DNA of 17,593 nucleotides from an uncultured Zetaproteobacteria bacterium (GTDB lineage Bacteria; Pseudomonadota; Zetaproteobacteria; Mariprofundales; Mariprofundaceae), in NCBI GenBank assembly GCA_947311795.1, contig CAMZLX010000160.1, forward strand, positions 1 to 17,593, read 5' to 3'. Position 1 is the stretch's first letter; every line of letters starts with the position of its first letter. The position numbers and the translations under genes were made by a program. Of this stretch, positions 7,201 through 13,525 are shown piece by piece. The notes under the pieces were generated by a model that worked only from the letters and a program-made list of their open reading frames with translations, was not told the origin of the DNA and searched no databases.

Positions 7201-8260
7201 ATCTTTTTCAGCACCAAGATTACATGAGGCTTTGGCAATGGTGCGCCAAGACTTGGGTCCTGACGCTGTGATTTTGGATAGGACTGAATCCAAGCTTGAG
7301 TCAGGAGAATCTGTTTGGAATGTTCACGCAGCACTTGATTTTGAGGAAATGCCACGGGCTAAAACTATAAAAGATTCACCCGTATCAAACCTAGAGGCAT
7401 CCATGCAAAGGCTTGAGAAAATTGCGACTAGCTTGGGTAACCGTGATGCTGAAGATTATCGCAATGCCATGCCCAACAAAACAGTACGTGATGCATTTAA
7501 TCACTTGTTGGGTTTAGGAGTATCTGCTGTCAACGCTTTTGAGCTTGCAGAAGATTATGCCAAACAAGCAGCCATCAATATGCCAACATTGACATGGTCA
7601 GCACGACTTAACCTTAAAAAGAAGAAAGAAGTTTTATTATTTTCGGGTGCTAGTGGTGCAGGAAAAACATTGTTTATTGCGAAGTTGGCAACGTATTACA
7701 GCTTAAAAGGCGTATCTGTGGCACTCATGAGCACAGACACAAATCGTATGGGTGGCACTGCTGTCTTATCTTCATATGCAGCTATTTTAGGTGTTCCGTT
7801 TTCTTTATTACACCAACAAGAAGATATTGGACAAGCACAGCAAGAATCAAAATCGGCACAACTTGTGCTTATTGATACTGAAGGTTGGAACAATCGTCAT
7901 GCATCAGGCTTGCGACAGCAAATGCTGCTATGGGATGACTTGTCTTGTACACGAAAGATTTTATTGATGTCTGCGAGTATGGATGAGTCAGATGGTTTGG
8001 CGATGTTAACACGTGCAAGTGGATTGGGTTTTACGGATATTGCGTTTAGTAAACTCGATGAAACTTCTAGACCTGGAAAAATTGTAAACTGGGCTGAGGC
8101 ATCACGAATGCCGATGTCATATTGTAGTTTTGGCCCTGAGGTGCCTGATCAAATCGGTTGGTTAACGCCCAAGGCATTAACGGCGATACTTATAAAACAG
8201 TATAAACAACAACTGGATGAACAAGAACTCAGAAAACAGAATAAGGAGATGATTGCATGA
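7190..8260 (+). CDS. flhF: Flagellar biosynthesis SRP-type GTPase FlhF
   Basis: SRP-family GTPase that places and counts polar flagella together with FlhG. It has 356 residues. The N-terminal region opens with the FlhF pattern MQIKSFSAPRLHEALAMVRQDLGPDAVIL, followed by a variable ~100-residue linker and a C-terminal NG domain. The P-loop is GASGAGKT (153-160). The next conserved block is STDTNRMGG (181-189), then the YAAILGVP segment typical of FlhF. The G4 motif is SKLD (287-290). The G3 motif reads DTEG (229-232) instead of the usual DTAG, putting an acidic residue beside the catalytic site. Start ATG 7190 overlaps the end of flhA; the stop overlaps the flhG start (ATGA). Its presence suggests a polar flagellum. 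Confidence 0.94.
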   Translation: MQIKSFSAPRLHEALAMVRQDLGPDAVILDRTESKLESGESVWNVHAALDFEEMPRAKTIKDSPVSNLEASMQRLEKIATSLGNRDAEDYRNAMPNKTVRDAFNHLLGLGVSAVNAFELAEDYAKQAAINMPTLTWSARLNLKKKKEVLLFSGASGAGKTLFIAKLATYYSLKGVSVALMSTDTNRMGGTAVLSSYAAILGVPFSLLHQQEDIGQAQQESKSAQLVLIDTEGWNNRHASGLRQQMLLWDDLSCTRKILLMSASMDESDGLAMLTRASGLGFTDIAFSKLDETSRPGKIVNWAEASRMPMSYCSFGPEVPDQIGWLTPKALTAILIKQYKQQLDEQELRKQNKEMIA

Positions 8261-9087
8261 GTGTTGGAAAAGAAATGCCGCGTGTCATTGCCATGAGTAG
8301 CGGGAAAGGTGGTGTTGGGAAAACATTTTTTTCAGTTCATCTGGCGGCTTATGCAGCGTCAAAAGGTAAGCGCGTTTTATTGATGGATGCAGATTTGGGT
8401 CTTGCCAATGTTGATGTGATGTTGGGTGTGTCCGCCAAGGGGTCTGTACTGGATATGGTGCATGGTCAGAAAACATTGCAGCAGTTGATTGTATCTTCAG
8501 GTGAAGGTTTTGATGTTTTGCCAGGCGGTAGTGGTTTATATGAATTAACGGCGTTGGATGCAGGGCAACAGCAAATTATGATGGATGAAATGCGCAGTGT
8601 CTCGGATAACTATGACTTGGTATTGATTGATGTGGCAGCAGGCATTGGCGATAATGTTTTATACTTTGTGTCTGCTGCAGAATCAGCCTTGGTGGTACTT
8701 ACGCCTGAACCGACATCTTTAACCGATGCTTATGCACTGATTAAGGTGCTATCGCGGCAACGTGGGGTGAAGCGTTTTATGGTAGTTGTGAATCAGGCAG
8801 AAGCTTTTGATGCACAAGTGACGTTCCGCCGATTGGTTTCTGTTGCGGATAGGTATTTGGATGTTCACTTGGATTATGTTGGACATTTACCGTATGCACC
8901 TGAAGTGCGTAAAACGATTCAGAGTCAAACCTTGCTTAAAGATGAAGATTCCCCACAAACCAAACAAGCGTTGGATGTTGTACTTGAGGGTATTCTGTCA
9001 CGACCTCGGGATATTCATCGCCATGGTGGGTTACAGTTTTTTTGGGAACACAGTTTAAATGAAAGTTTATCCGCACAAGCGGAATAA
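8257..9087 (+). CDS. flhG: MinD-like ATPase FlhG (FleN), flagellar number regulator
   Basis: ParA/MinD-type ATPase that limits flagellar number and antagonises FlhF; in Pseudomonas the orthologue FleN also restrains FleQ. It has 276 residues. The deviant Walker A motif is SSGKGGVGKT (14-23), with signature Lys17 and catalytic Lys22. Walker A' is MDADLGLANVD (43-53), and the second acidic motif is LIDVAAGIGDN, with Val where Thr/Ser is common. The C-terminus (GGLQFFWEHSL) fits an amphipathic membrane-targeting helix. The start is certain: AAGGAG at 8243-8248, with an in-frame stop (8242-8244) just upstream. The protein therefore has no room for the N-terminal DQAxxLR helix that activates FlhF GTPase in some FlhG proteins. 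Confidence 0.94.
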   Translation: MSVGKEMPRVIAMSSGKGGVGKTFFSVHLAAYAASKGKRVLLMDADLGLANVDVMLGVSAKGSVLDMVHGQKTLQQLIVSSGEGFDVLPGGSGLYELTALDAGQQQIMMDEMRSVSDNYDLVLIDVAAGIGDNVLYFVSAAESALVVLTPEPTSLTDAYALIKVLSRQRGVKRFMVVVNQAEAFDAQVTFRRLVSVADRYLDVHLDYVGHLPYAPEVRKTIQSQTLLKDEDSPQTKQALDVVLEGILSRPRDIHRHGGLQFFWEHSLNESLSAQAE

Positions 9088-9096
9088 AAGGAGTTT

Positions 9097-9318
9097 ATGA
9101 TGAATTTATATTATTCGTTAGCTACAGGGGCAGTTGCAGGTGCATGTTTGGCATTTGCAGTTTGTATCATTAAAGATTTAACGATTGCAGACACACTTTA
9201 TCGTATGTTTATTGTAGGCATTGGTGGCGCGTGGATTGGATTCTTATTGTCATGGCTGAATATGATTTTACCGCGTTTGGATAAGCATAAGAATCAACAG
9301 CGCGAACATCATATATGA
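9097..9318 (+). CDS. Unrecognised small two-helix membrane protein between flhG and fliA
   Basis: A 73-residue protein I do not recognise. Two hydrophobic stretches (about residues 5-26 and 36-58) are separated by a short loop containing KDLTIADTLYR. A charged, His-rich tail ends DKHKNQQREHHI and is probably cytoplasmic with the N-terminus. A strong AAGGAG (9088-9093) precedes tandem ATG codons at 9097 and 9100; the second has the better spacing. The stop overlaps the fliA start (ATGA), so it is translationally coupled to the sigma factor and clearly a real gene. Membership of this operon suggests a role in flagellar assembly, placement or FliA control, but nothing in the sequence shows which. 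Confidence 0.75.
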   Translation: MMNLYYSLATGAVAGACLAFAVCIIKDLTIADTLYRMFIVGIGGAWIGFLLSWLNMILPRLDKHKNQQREHHI

Positions 9319-10088
9319 GTTTAGCACAGTATGATGCGCATGCATCATTGCAAGATCCTGAAGCTTTGCTTAAGGAATACTTGCCCATGATTAAATACCA
9401 CGCAGACCAGCTTATGCGCCGTACACCAGCTTCTATTGAATTGGATGATATGATTGATGCTGGGGTGTTGGGTTTGCTTGATGGTGCGCAGCGATTTGAT
9501 ACCAGTAAAGATGTGTTGTTTAAAACATTTGCTGCCTACCGCGTGCGTGGTGCGATGATAGATTATCTCAGAGCATTTGATTGGATGCCCAGAGGTTTGC
9601 GTGACACATCAAAATCTTTGCAAGCTGCATTCTATGTCTTGGAGCAGCGATTTGGACGACCAGCTGATGAAGCGGAGATAGCTGAATTCTTAGAGATGGA
9701 TATTGAAACGTATAGACAAAAACTCGACCAAGTGCGTTCCATGTCCGTGGTATATTTTGATGATTTGCCCACGGTGTCCAACAGTGACGATGAACTTCAT
9801 ATTTTAGATATGATTGAAGGAGATACTTCGCTGATGCCTGAGCATCAAACAGCAATGGGTCAGTTCGTTGAGAAACTAGCCAATGCGATTGAAAACCTTC
9901 CCCAAAAAGAAGCCATACTGTTAAGTTTATATTATTACGAAGAATTAACCATGAAAGAGGTCGCTTTGGTGCTTGGCTTAACAGAATCACGTGTTTCTCA
10001 AGTACATAGCCAAATGGTGATGCGTTTACGAAGCCAATTAAGCTTGTCAAAAGATGGGAAATCCACGGTTAGAAAGAGGAGTGTATAA
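9315..10088 (+). CDS. fliA: Flagellar sigma factor FliA (sigma-28)
   Basis: Alternative sigma factor for late flagellar genes (flagellin, motors, chemotaxis). It has 257 residues, the typical length (~235-260). Region 2 (about 15-95) contains the conserved LDDMIDAGVLGLLDG..RFD and FKTFAAYRVRGAMIDYLR segments with the WMPRGLR end. Region 3 (~100-145) contains GRPADEAEIAEFLEM. Region 4 (~185-245) contains the helix-turn-helix LTMKEVALVLGLTESRVSQVHSQ. No FlgM gene or sigma-28 promoter is visible in this window. The start overlaps the preceding small gene by 4 nt, and the stop overlaps the next start by one base. Because the operon starts at a sigma-54 promoter, FliA production is predicted to lie below RpoN in the hierarchy. 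Confidence 0.96.
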   Translation: MSLAQYDAHASLQDPEALLKEYLPMIKYHADQLMRRTPASIELDDMIDAGVLGLLDGAQRFDTSKDVLFKTFAAYRVRGAMIDYLRAFDWMPRGLRDTSKSLQAAFYVLEQRFGRPADEAEIAEFLEMDIETYRQKLDQVRSMSVVYFDDLPTVSNSDDELHILDMIEGDTSLMPEHQTAMGQFVEKLANAIENLPQKEAILLSLYYYEELTMKEVALVLGLTESRVSQVHSQMVMRLRSQLSLSKDGKSTVRKRSV

Positions 10089-10570
10089 TGAATGATTGGA
10101 TGAATGCAGAAGCATTGAGTCTGGTACTTGATTTGAGTTTGGTGGTTGCCGTTCTTGTGTTATGGGGGTTATGGTTTCAACAGGGCAAGCAAAGGAAGAA
10201 TGTTGAACAAATGTTGCAGCAAGCGGCTAAAGATTTGCAGGCAGCAACAACATTACTTGATCAAGTGATGATGCAGATGCCAAAACAACAGCCTGAAGGT
10301 GTGAAGCAAAGCAAAGAAGAACATGTGTTATCCAAAGAGCCATCACTTACACCACGTGAGCAAGCATATATTAAGCAGAATATTCAAAAGCTACAAACAC
10401 CTAAACTTAAACGTAAAGAATCCTCAGTATCTCAACAAGAAGATAATATTGCGGCAAAGATTATGCGCCTACACCGTGAAGGTCTAGATATGAAGGGAAT
10501 TGCTAAACGATTAAGTTTGCCGATTGCGCAAGTGCGTTTGATGTTGCTTTTACAAACATCAAAAGCTTGA
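10088..10570 (+). CDS. Membrane-anchored DUF2802-like protein with C-terminal HTH-like segment
   Basis: A 160-residue protein. One hydrophobic anchor (about 10-32, SLVLDLSLVVAVLVLWGLWF) is followed by a Gln/Lys/Glu-rich coiled-coil stretch (~33-66), a polar linker, and a C-terminal segment (~122-157) reading AAKIMRLHREGLDMKGIAKRL that looks like a small helix-turn-helix. This architecture and the position next to fliA and motility genes fit the DUF2802 family seen beside flagellar/chemotaxis genes in gammaproteobacteria; the assignment is from pattern, not a search. The start ATG shares a base with the fliA stop (TAATG). Function is unknown. A membrane-tethered DNA- or protein-binding role at the flagellar pole is conceivable but unproven. 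Confidence 0.6.
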   Translation: MNDWMNAEALSLVLDLSLVVAVLVLWGLWFQQGKQRKNVEQMLQQAAKDLQAATTLLDQVMMQMPKQQPEGVKQSKEEHVLSKEPSLTPREQAYIKQNIQKLQTPKLKRKESSVSQQEDNIAAKIMRLHREGLDMKGIAKRLSLPIAQVRLMLLLQTSKA

Positions 10571-10583
10571 GTAAGCACCAAAT

Positions 10584-11312
10584 ATGATTCCTTTTCTGAG
10601 TGCGAATTTGCCTGCATTGATGCAGGTTAGCCGCTCAGAAAACAGTATGAGCTTACCATGGGCGAATGGCACTTTATTATCAGGGCGGCTCATGCCAGCA
10701 AGTGATGGTGCGGGCGCATTGTTATTACTGGGGCAATACAGATTAAAAGCTGAAGTCCCGCCCAATGTACCTATGGGCAAGGTTTGGTTGGAGTTGGTGC
10801 GTGCAGAGAAGCCTTTGCAGTTTCGTTTGTTATCTGAGCAGCAAGCCCAGTTGTTTGTAGTCGATTTATTACAAAAACATCAAAAGAAATTGTTGCCGAA
10901 TCATCCCGTGCTACAAGATGCGGCACAGCAAAAATTTGAAGGATTCAAGTTTTCCACTGAAGCTATGCCTTATGCAGTAGAACAACATTATCATCGTTTA
11001 CTCCTTCTCCACCCTGAAGATGGGCAGAGCCAAGGTTATGTGCAACAAGATACAACACCCGATGGTTTTATTTTATATGGACGGCTGGATTTATCGCAAA
11101 TAGGGCAGGTAGCGTTTTCACTAAGTGGTTCAAATCAAGGTGTTTGGCATATAAATATTCATTTGCAAAATAAACAAAAAAACTATGCATTTGAACATCA
11201 GTTTTATGCTTGGTTGAAAGAAAAAGAAGCGCAGTATGATGTCGCTTTTGAAGGTTGTTTATTGGATGGGATTCCAGAAAACATGGGTAGCACTACGTAT
11301 TATCAAGTTTAA
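10584..11312 (+). CDS. FliK-like protein (putative hook-length-control-type fold)
   Basis: A 242-residue soluble protein ending the flagellar operon; no confident family by eye. Two regions stand out. Residues ~24-83 (NGTLLSGRLMP...LLLLGQYRLKAEVP...GKVWLELVRAEKPLQFRLLSE) resemble the small beta-barrel that precedes the core in some FliK-like proteins. Residues ~165-228 (YGRLDLSQIGQVAFSLSG...WHINIHLQ...FEHQFYAWLKEKEAQYDVAFEGCLL) follow the beta-beta-alpha-beta layout of the FliK C-terminal (Flg_hook) domain, including the LGxVxxxL-like IGQVAFSL. It is much shorter than FliK (about 400 residues) and lacks a long disordered ruler region. Its weak ribosome binding site (GAGTAAG) suggests coupling to the preceding gene. 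Its last 20 bases overlap the convergent waaA gene. Confidence 0.5.
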   Translation: MIPFLSANLPALMQVSRSENSMSLPWANGTLLSGRLMPASDGAGALLLLGQYRLKAEVPPNVPMGKVWLELVRAEKPLQFRLLSEQQAQLFVVDLLQKHQKKLLPNHPVLQDAAQQKFEGFKFSTEAMPYAVEQHYHRLLLLHPEDGQSQGYVQQDTTPDGFILYGRLDLSQIGQVAFSLSGSNQGVWHINIHLQNKQKNYAFEHQFYAWLKEKEAQYDVAFEGCLLDGIPENMGSTTYYQV

Positions 11313-12468
11313 GGTATGGTATAATTTCATGCCACATATTATCTAAAATATGCTGCTGGTTTTGCATGAAAAGTGAGGCTTGAGCGTGAAGCTCATTTAA
11401 CTCATCGGGTTTGCTCAATAAGCGTGATATAACTTCTTCGAGTTCCTGTTTATCTTGTACAATGATGGCAGCGCCTTGGTGTTGCATATCATCAAAGACA
11501 GCACGAAAGTTCTGAATATATTTCCCCGTTATGACCCCACGCCCACACACCGCAGGCTCGAGTGGATTGTGCCCACCAATATTGACCAAACTTCCACCCA
11601 CAAATACCACATCAGCAATGGTATATAATGATACAAGCACACCCATGGCATCAATGAGCACAACATCTTCATATCCTGTTCGTTCATCTGCATAACGTGT
11701 GTAGCTATATCCCCGCTCGTCCAATAGCTGGGCAACGGCTCCAAACCGTTCGGGATGACGTGGAACAATCACGGTTAATAAATCAGTTTGTTTTTGTTTC
11801 CAAGCGGATAAGGCATCTAAAATCTGGACTTCTTCGTCGTCATGGGTGCTGGCGATAATCAGAATGGGGCGTTTGCCAGTGGGATCAATCAATTGGCGGA
11901 CTTGGGTCGCATCCACATCAGGCGTTTGCACAGCAAATTTGAGGTTACCCACAGTTTTAATCTTTTGTTTGGCAACACCCATGGCTTCCAAGCGTTCGGC
12001 ATCAACCGCGCTTTGCGCAAGAAATAAAGATACAGGGCTTAACCAATGCTGCCAAAGCTTTCTGGTTTTGTAATATTTAGGGAATGAGCGGTCGGAGATA
12101 CGTGTGTTCACACCAACAACGGGCACGTTTTGTTTTTTACAGGCTTTAAGCATGCCTGGCCAAAATTCAGTTTCATTCAAAAGCAGTAAGCTGGGTTGTA
12201 AATGTTTAACAAAACGCGCCATCAGCAAGGGTAAATCCCAAGGCAGCCAGCTTTTGCTGATGTTATTTTTAAATAATCGTTCGGCATGGGCGTAACCTGT
12301 GCGTGTAACCACGGTAAGATGAACAGGTTTTCCAACGCTCAAAAGTTTATCAATGAGTGGGGCTACCGATGCAACTTCACCCATGGAGCAGGCATGAACC
12401 CAAACCGCACCTTTTTGCACGAAAGGACGCTGAAACGTCATATGTTGTTGCCACTTGGAGGCTCGCAT
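11293..12468 (-). CDS. waaA: 3-deoxy-D-manno-octulosonic acid (Kdo) transferase
   Basis: GT30 glycosyltransferase that adds Kdo from CMP-Kdo to lipid IVA/lipid A at the inner face of the cytoplasmic membrane. It has 391 residues. Catalytic Glu31 lies in VHACSMGEVASV (family VHAVSVGE), and the second acidic motif NETEFWP (98-104) is present. The C-terminal nucleotide-sugar-binding half contains IIASTHDDEE, VIVPRHPER and GGSLVNIGGHNPLEPA. The N-terminus is short: only 22 residues precede WVHA, versus ~45-60 in most homologues, so the usual hydrophobic anchor is missing. Reading the frame upstream to the previous stop adds no ATG and no anchor-like stretch. A short N-terminus of this kind with Glu31 is, as I recall, also seen in Aquifex WaaA. 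The ribosome binding site is poor: AAGGAA lies 14 nt upstream. Confidence 0.9.
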   Translation of the reverse strand: MRASKWQQHMTFQRPFVQKGAVWVHACSMGEVASVAPLIDKLLSVGKPVHLTVVTRTGYAHAERLFKNNISKSWLPWDLPLLMARFVKHLQPSLLLLNETEFWPGMLKACKKQNVPVVGVNTRISDRSFPKYYKTRKLWQHWLSPVSLFLAQSAVDAERLEAMGVAKQKIKTVGNLKFAVQTPDVDATQVRQLIDPTGKRPILIIASTHDDEEVQILDALSAWKQKQTDLLTVIVPRHPERFGAVAQLLDERGYSYTRYADERTGYEDVVLIDAMGVLVSLYTIADVVFVGGSLVNIGGHNPLEPAVCGRGVITGKYIQNFRAVFDDMQHQGAAIIVQDKQELEEVISRLLSKPDELNELHAQASLFMQNQQHILDNMWHEIIPYLKLDNT

Positions 12469-12480
12469 ACTATATATAGT
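12469..12480. repeat. 12-bp perfect palindrome abutting the waaA start
   Basis: ACTATATATAGT is a perfect palindrome touching the waaA start codon. It separates the AAGGAA ribosome-binding-like sequence from the ATG. It could form a hairpin in the mRNA that shortens the effective spacing, or act as an operator. Seen directly; its role is unknown. Confidence 0.4.
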
Positions 12481-12572
12481 GTTCCTTGTGATTTTTGTAT
12501 GAAAACATAACGCTGATATAGCTTTGAAACAAGTGCCATTGTTTTTTTATCACACGTCAACGACATCAACCA

Positions 12573-12640
12573 TTGACATACGCTTATCTTGAACTAACGC
12601 TCAAGTGATGGCAATGCCATGATAAATAAAGGGAAAGGGG
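12573..12640 (+). promoter_or_regulatory. rpfF upstream region: TTGACA box, palindrome, ribosome binding site
   Basis: A perfect -35-like TTGACA (12573-12578) is followed by only a poor -10 at normal spacing (AACGCT, 12596-12601), so the promoter may need an activator. A palindrome ATGGCA-A-TGCCAT (12608-12620) lies between it and the purine-rich ribosome binding site GGGAAAGGGG (12631-12640). The palindrome could be a repressor or activator site; it is not a CRP/Clp box (TGTGA-N6-TCACA). The remaining part of the 175-bp waaA-rpfF gap holds a T run (12542-12548) and no other recognised element. Confidence 0.35.
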
Positions 12641-12643
12641 CGT

Positions 12644-13492
12644 ATGATGCAGTTAAAAAGGAACTTGGAAACACCAAAATATAGGGAAGAACATTATTCT
12701 TCATTGGATATCACATATGAAGATGAACATGAGTTGGCATGGTATTATATGCAAGGTAGTCCTAGGCCATGTTTTACACCTGATTTGTTATATAATATTC
12801 TTGAATGGTATGATGAGATAAAGACTAAAAACAAAAATAAAGTAAAATATGTTGTTGCGGCTTCTAAATATTCAGGGTCTTTTAACTTAGGTGGGGATCT
12901 GAATTTATTTACAACACTTATTAACAACAAAGATAGAGAAGGTCTCCTTAAATATGCGATTGCTTGTATTGATGTACTTCATAACACATATACTTCTCTT
13001 GAAGGTAAAGTCACTACGATTTCTCTTGTTCAAGGAGATGCTCTAGGGGGAGGATTTGAAGGTGCAATGTCGAGTGATATCCTTATTGCTGAGAAAGGTG
13101 TAAAAATGGGACTGCCTGAAATATTATTCAATTTATTTCCGGGTATGGGTGCATATAGCCTTCTCTCAAGAAAAATTGGAGCAACGCAAGCTGAAAAAAT
13201 GATTATGAGTGGGAAATTATACTCAGCTGAAGAACTTTTTGATCTAGGTATTGTTCATATCTTAGCCAATGAGGGAGAGGGCAAACAGGCGGTATATGAT
13301 TATATCAAAAGAGAGAATCATGCACGCAATGGGATACAAGCCTTTCGTAGAGCGAGACAATGCTACGATACCATTCCGTATCAAGAATTATTAGATATTA
13401 CAACGATATGGGTTGATGCAGCACTTCAATTGAATGCGAAAGATATGCGTATGATGAAGCGATTAGTTAAAAGACAATCCGTGAAGATTTAA
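12644..13492 (+). CDS. rpfF: RpfF-type DSF synthase (crotonase superfamily)
   Basis: Enoyl-CoA-hydratase-fold enzyme that makes diffusible signal factors (cis-2-unsaturated fatty acids) from fatty acyl-ACP. It has 282 residues, versus about 289 for Xanthomonas RpfF. The two catalytic glutamates are present with family spacing: Glu139 in GDALGGGFEGAMSS and Glu159 in GVKMGLPEILFNLFPGMGAYS, matching Glu141 and Glu161 of Xanthomonas RpfF as I recall. That second motif and the upstream SGSFNLGGDLNLF block separate RpfF from ordinary enoyl-CoA hydratases. Tandem ATGs at 12644 and 12647 follow GGGAAAGGGG, the second having better spacing. Of 13 Arg codons, 9 are AGA/AGG, versus none in dapA, suggesting horizontal acquisition. 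It converges on rpfC with a 33-bp gap. No rpfB or rpfG is visible nearby. Confidence 0.92.
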   Translation: MMQLKRNLETPKYREEHYSSLDITYEDEHELAWYYMQGSPRPCFTPDLLYNILEWYDEIKTKNKNKVKYVVAASKYSGSFNLGGDLNLFTTLINNKDREGLLKYAIACIDVLHNTYTSLEGKVTTISLVQGDALGGGFEGAMSSDILIAEKGVKMGLPEILFNLFPGMGAYSLLSRKIGATQAEKMIMSGKLYSAEELFDLGIVHILANEGEGKQAVYDYIKRENHARNGIQAFRRARQCYDTIPYQELLDITTIWVDAALQLNAKDMRMMKRLVKRQSVKI

Positions 13493-13525
13493 TATTACAC
13501 ATTTTGTTCTCTTTAGGATGCTACC

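Noticed and set aside
9568..10050. 160-codon minus-strand open frame inside fliA
   Set aside because: Lies wholly opposite a clear sigma-28 gene; its product has no recognisable motifs and there is no ribosome binding site.
12521..12540. Minus-strand TGGCACTTG, possible sigma-54 -24 box for waaA
   Set aside because: No GC at the -12 position; the sequence there is AA.
12526..12548. AAACAA-GTGCCA-TTGTTT with following T run, terminator-like on the plus strand
   Set aside because: Only a 6-bp, nearly all-AT stem; no plus-strand transcript is expected to end there.
12644..13492. Annotation as a general enoyl-CoA hydratase
   Set aside because: The NLGGDLNLF and MGLPEILFNLFPGMGAYS blocks, the two Glu spacing and the adjacent RpfC-type kinase all point to RpfF.
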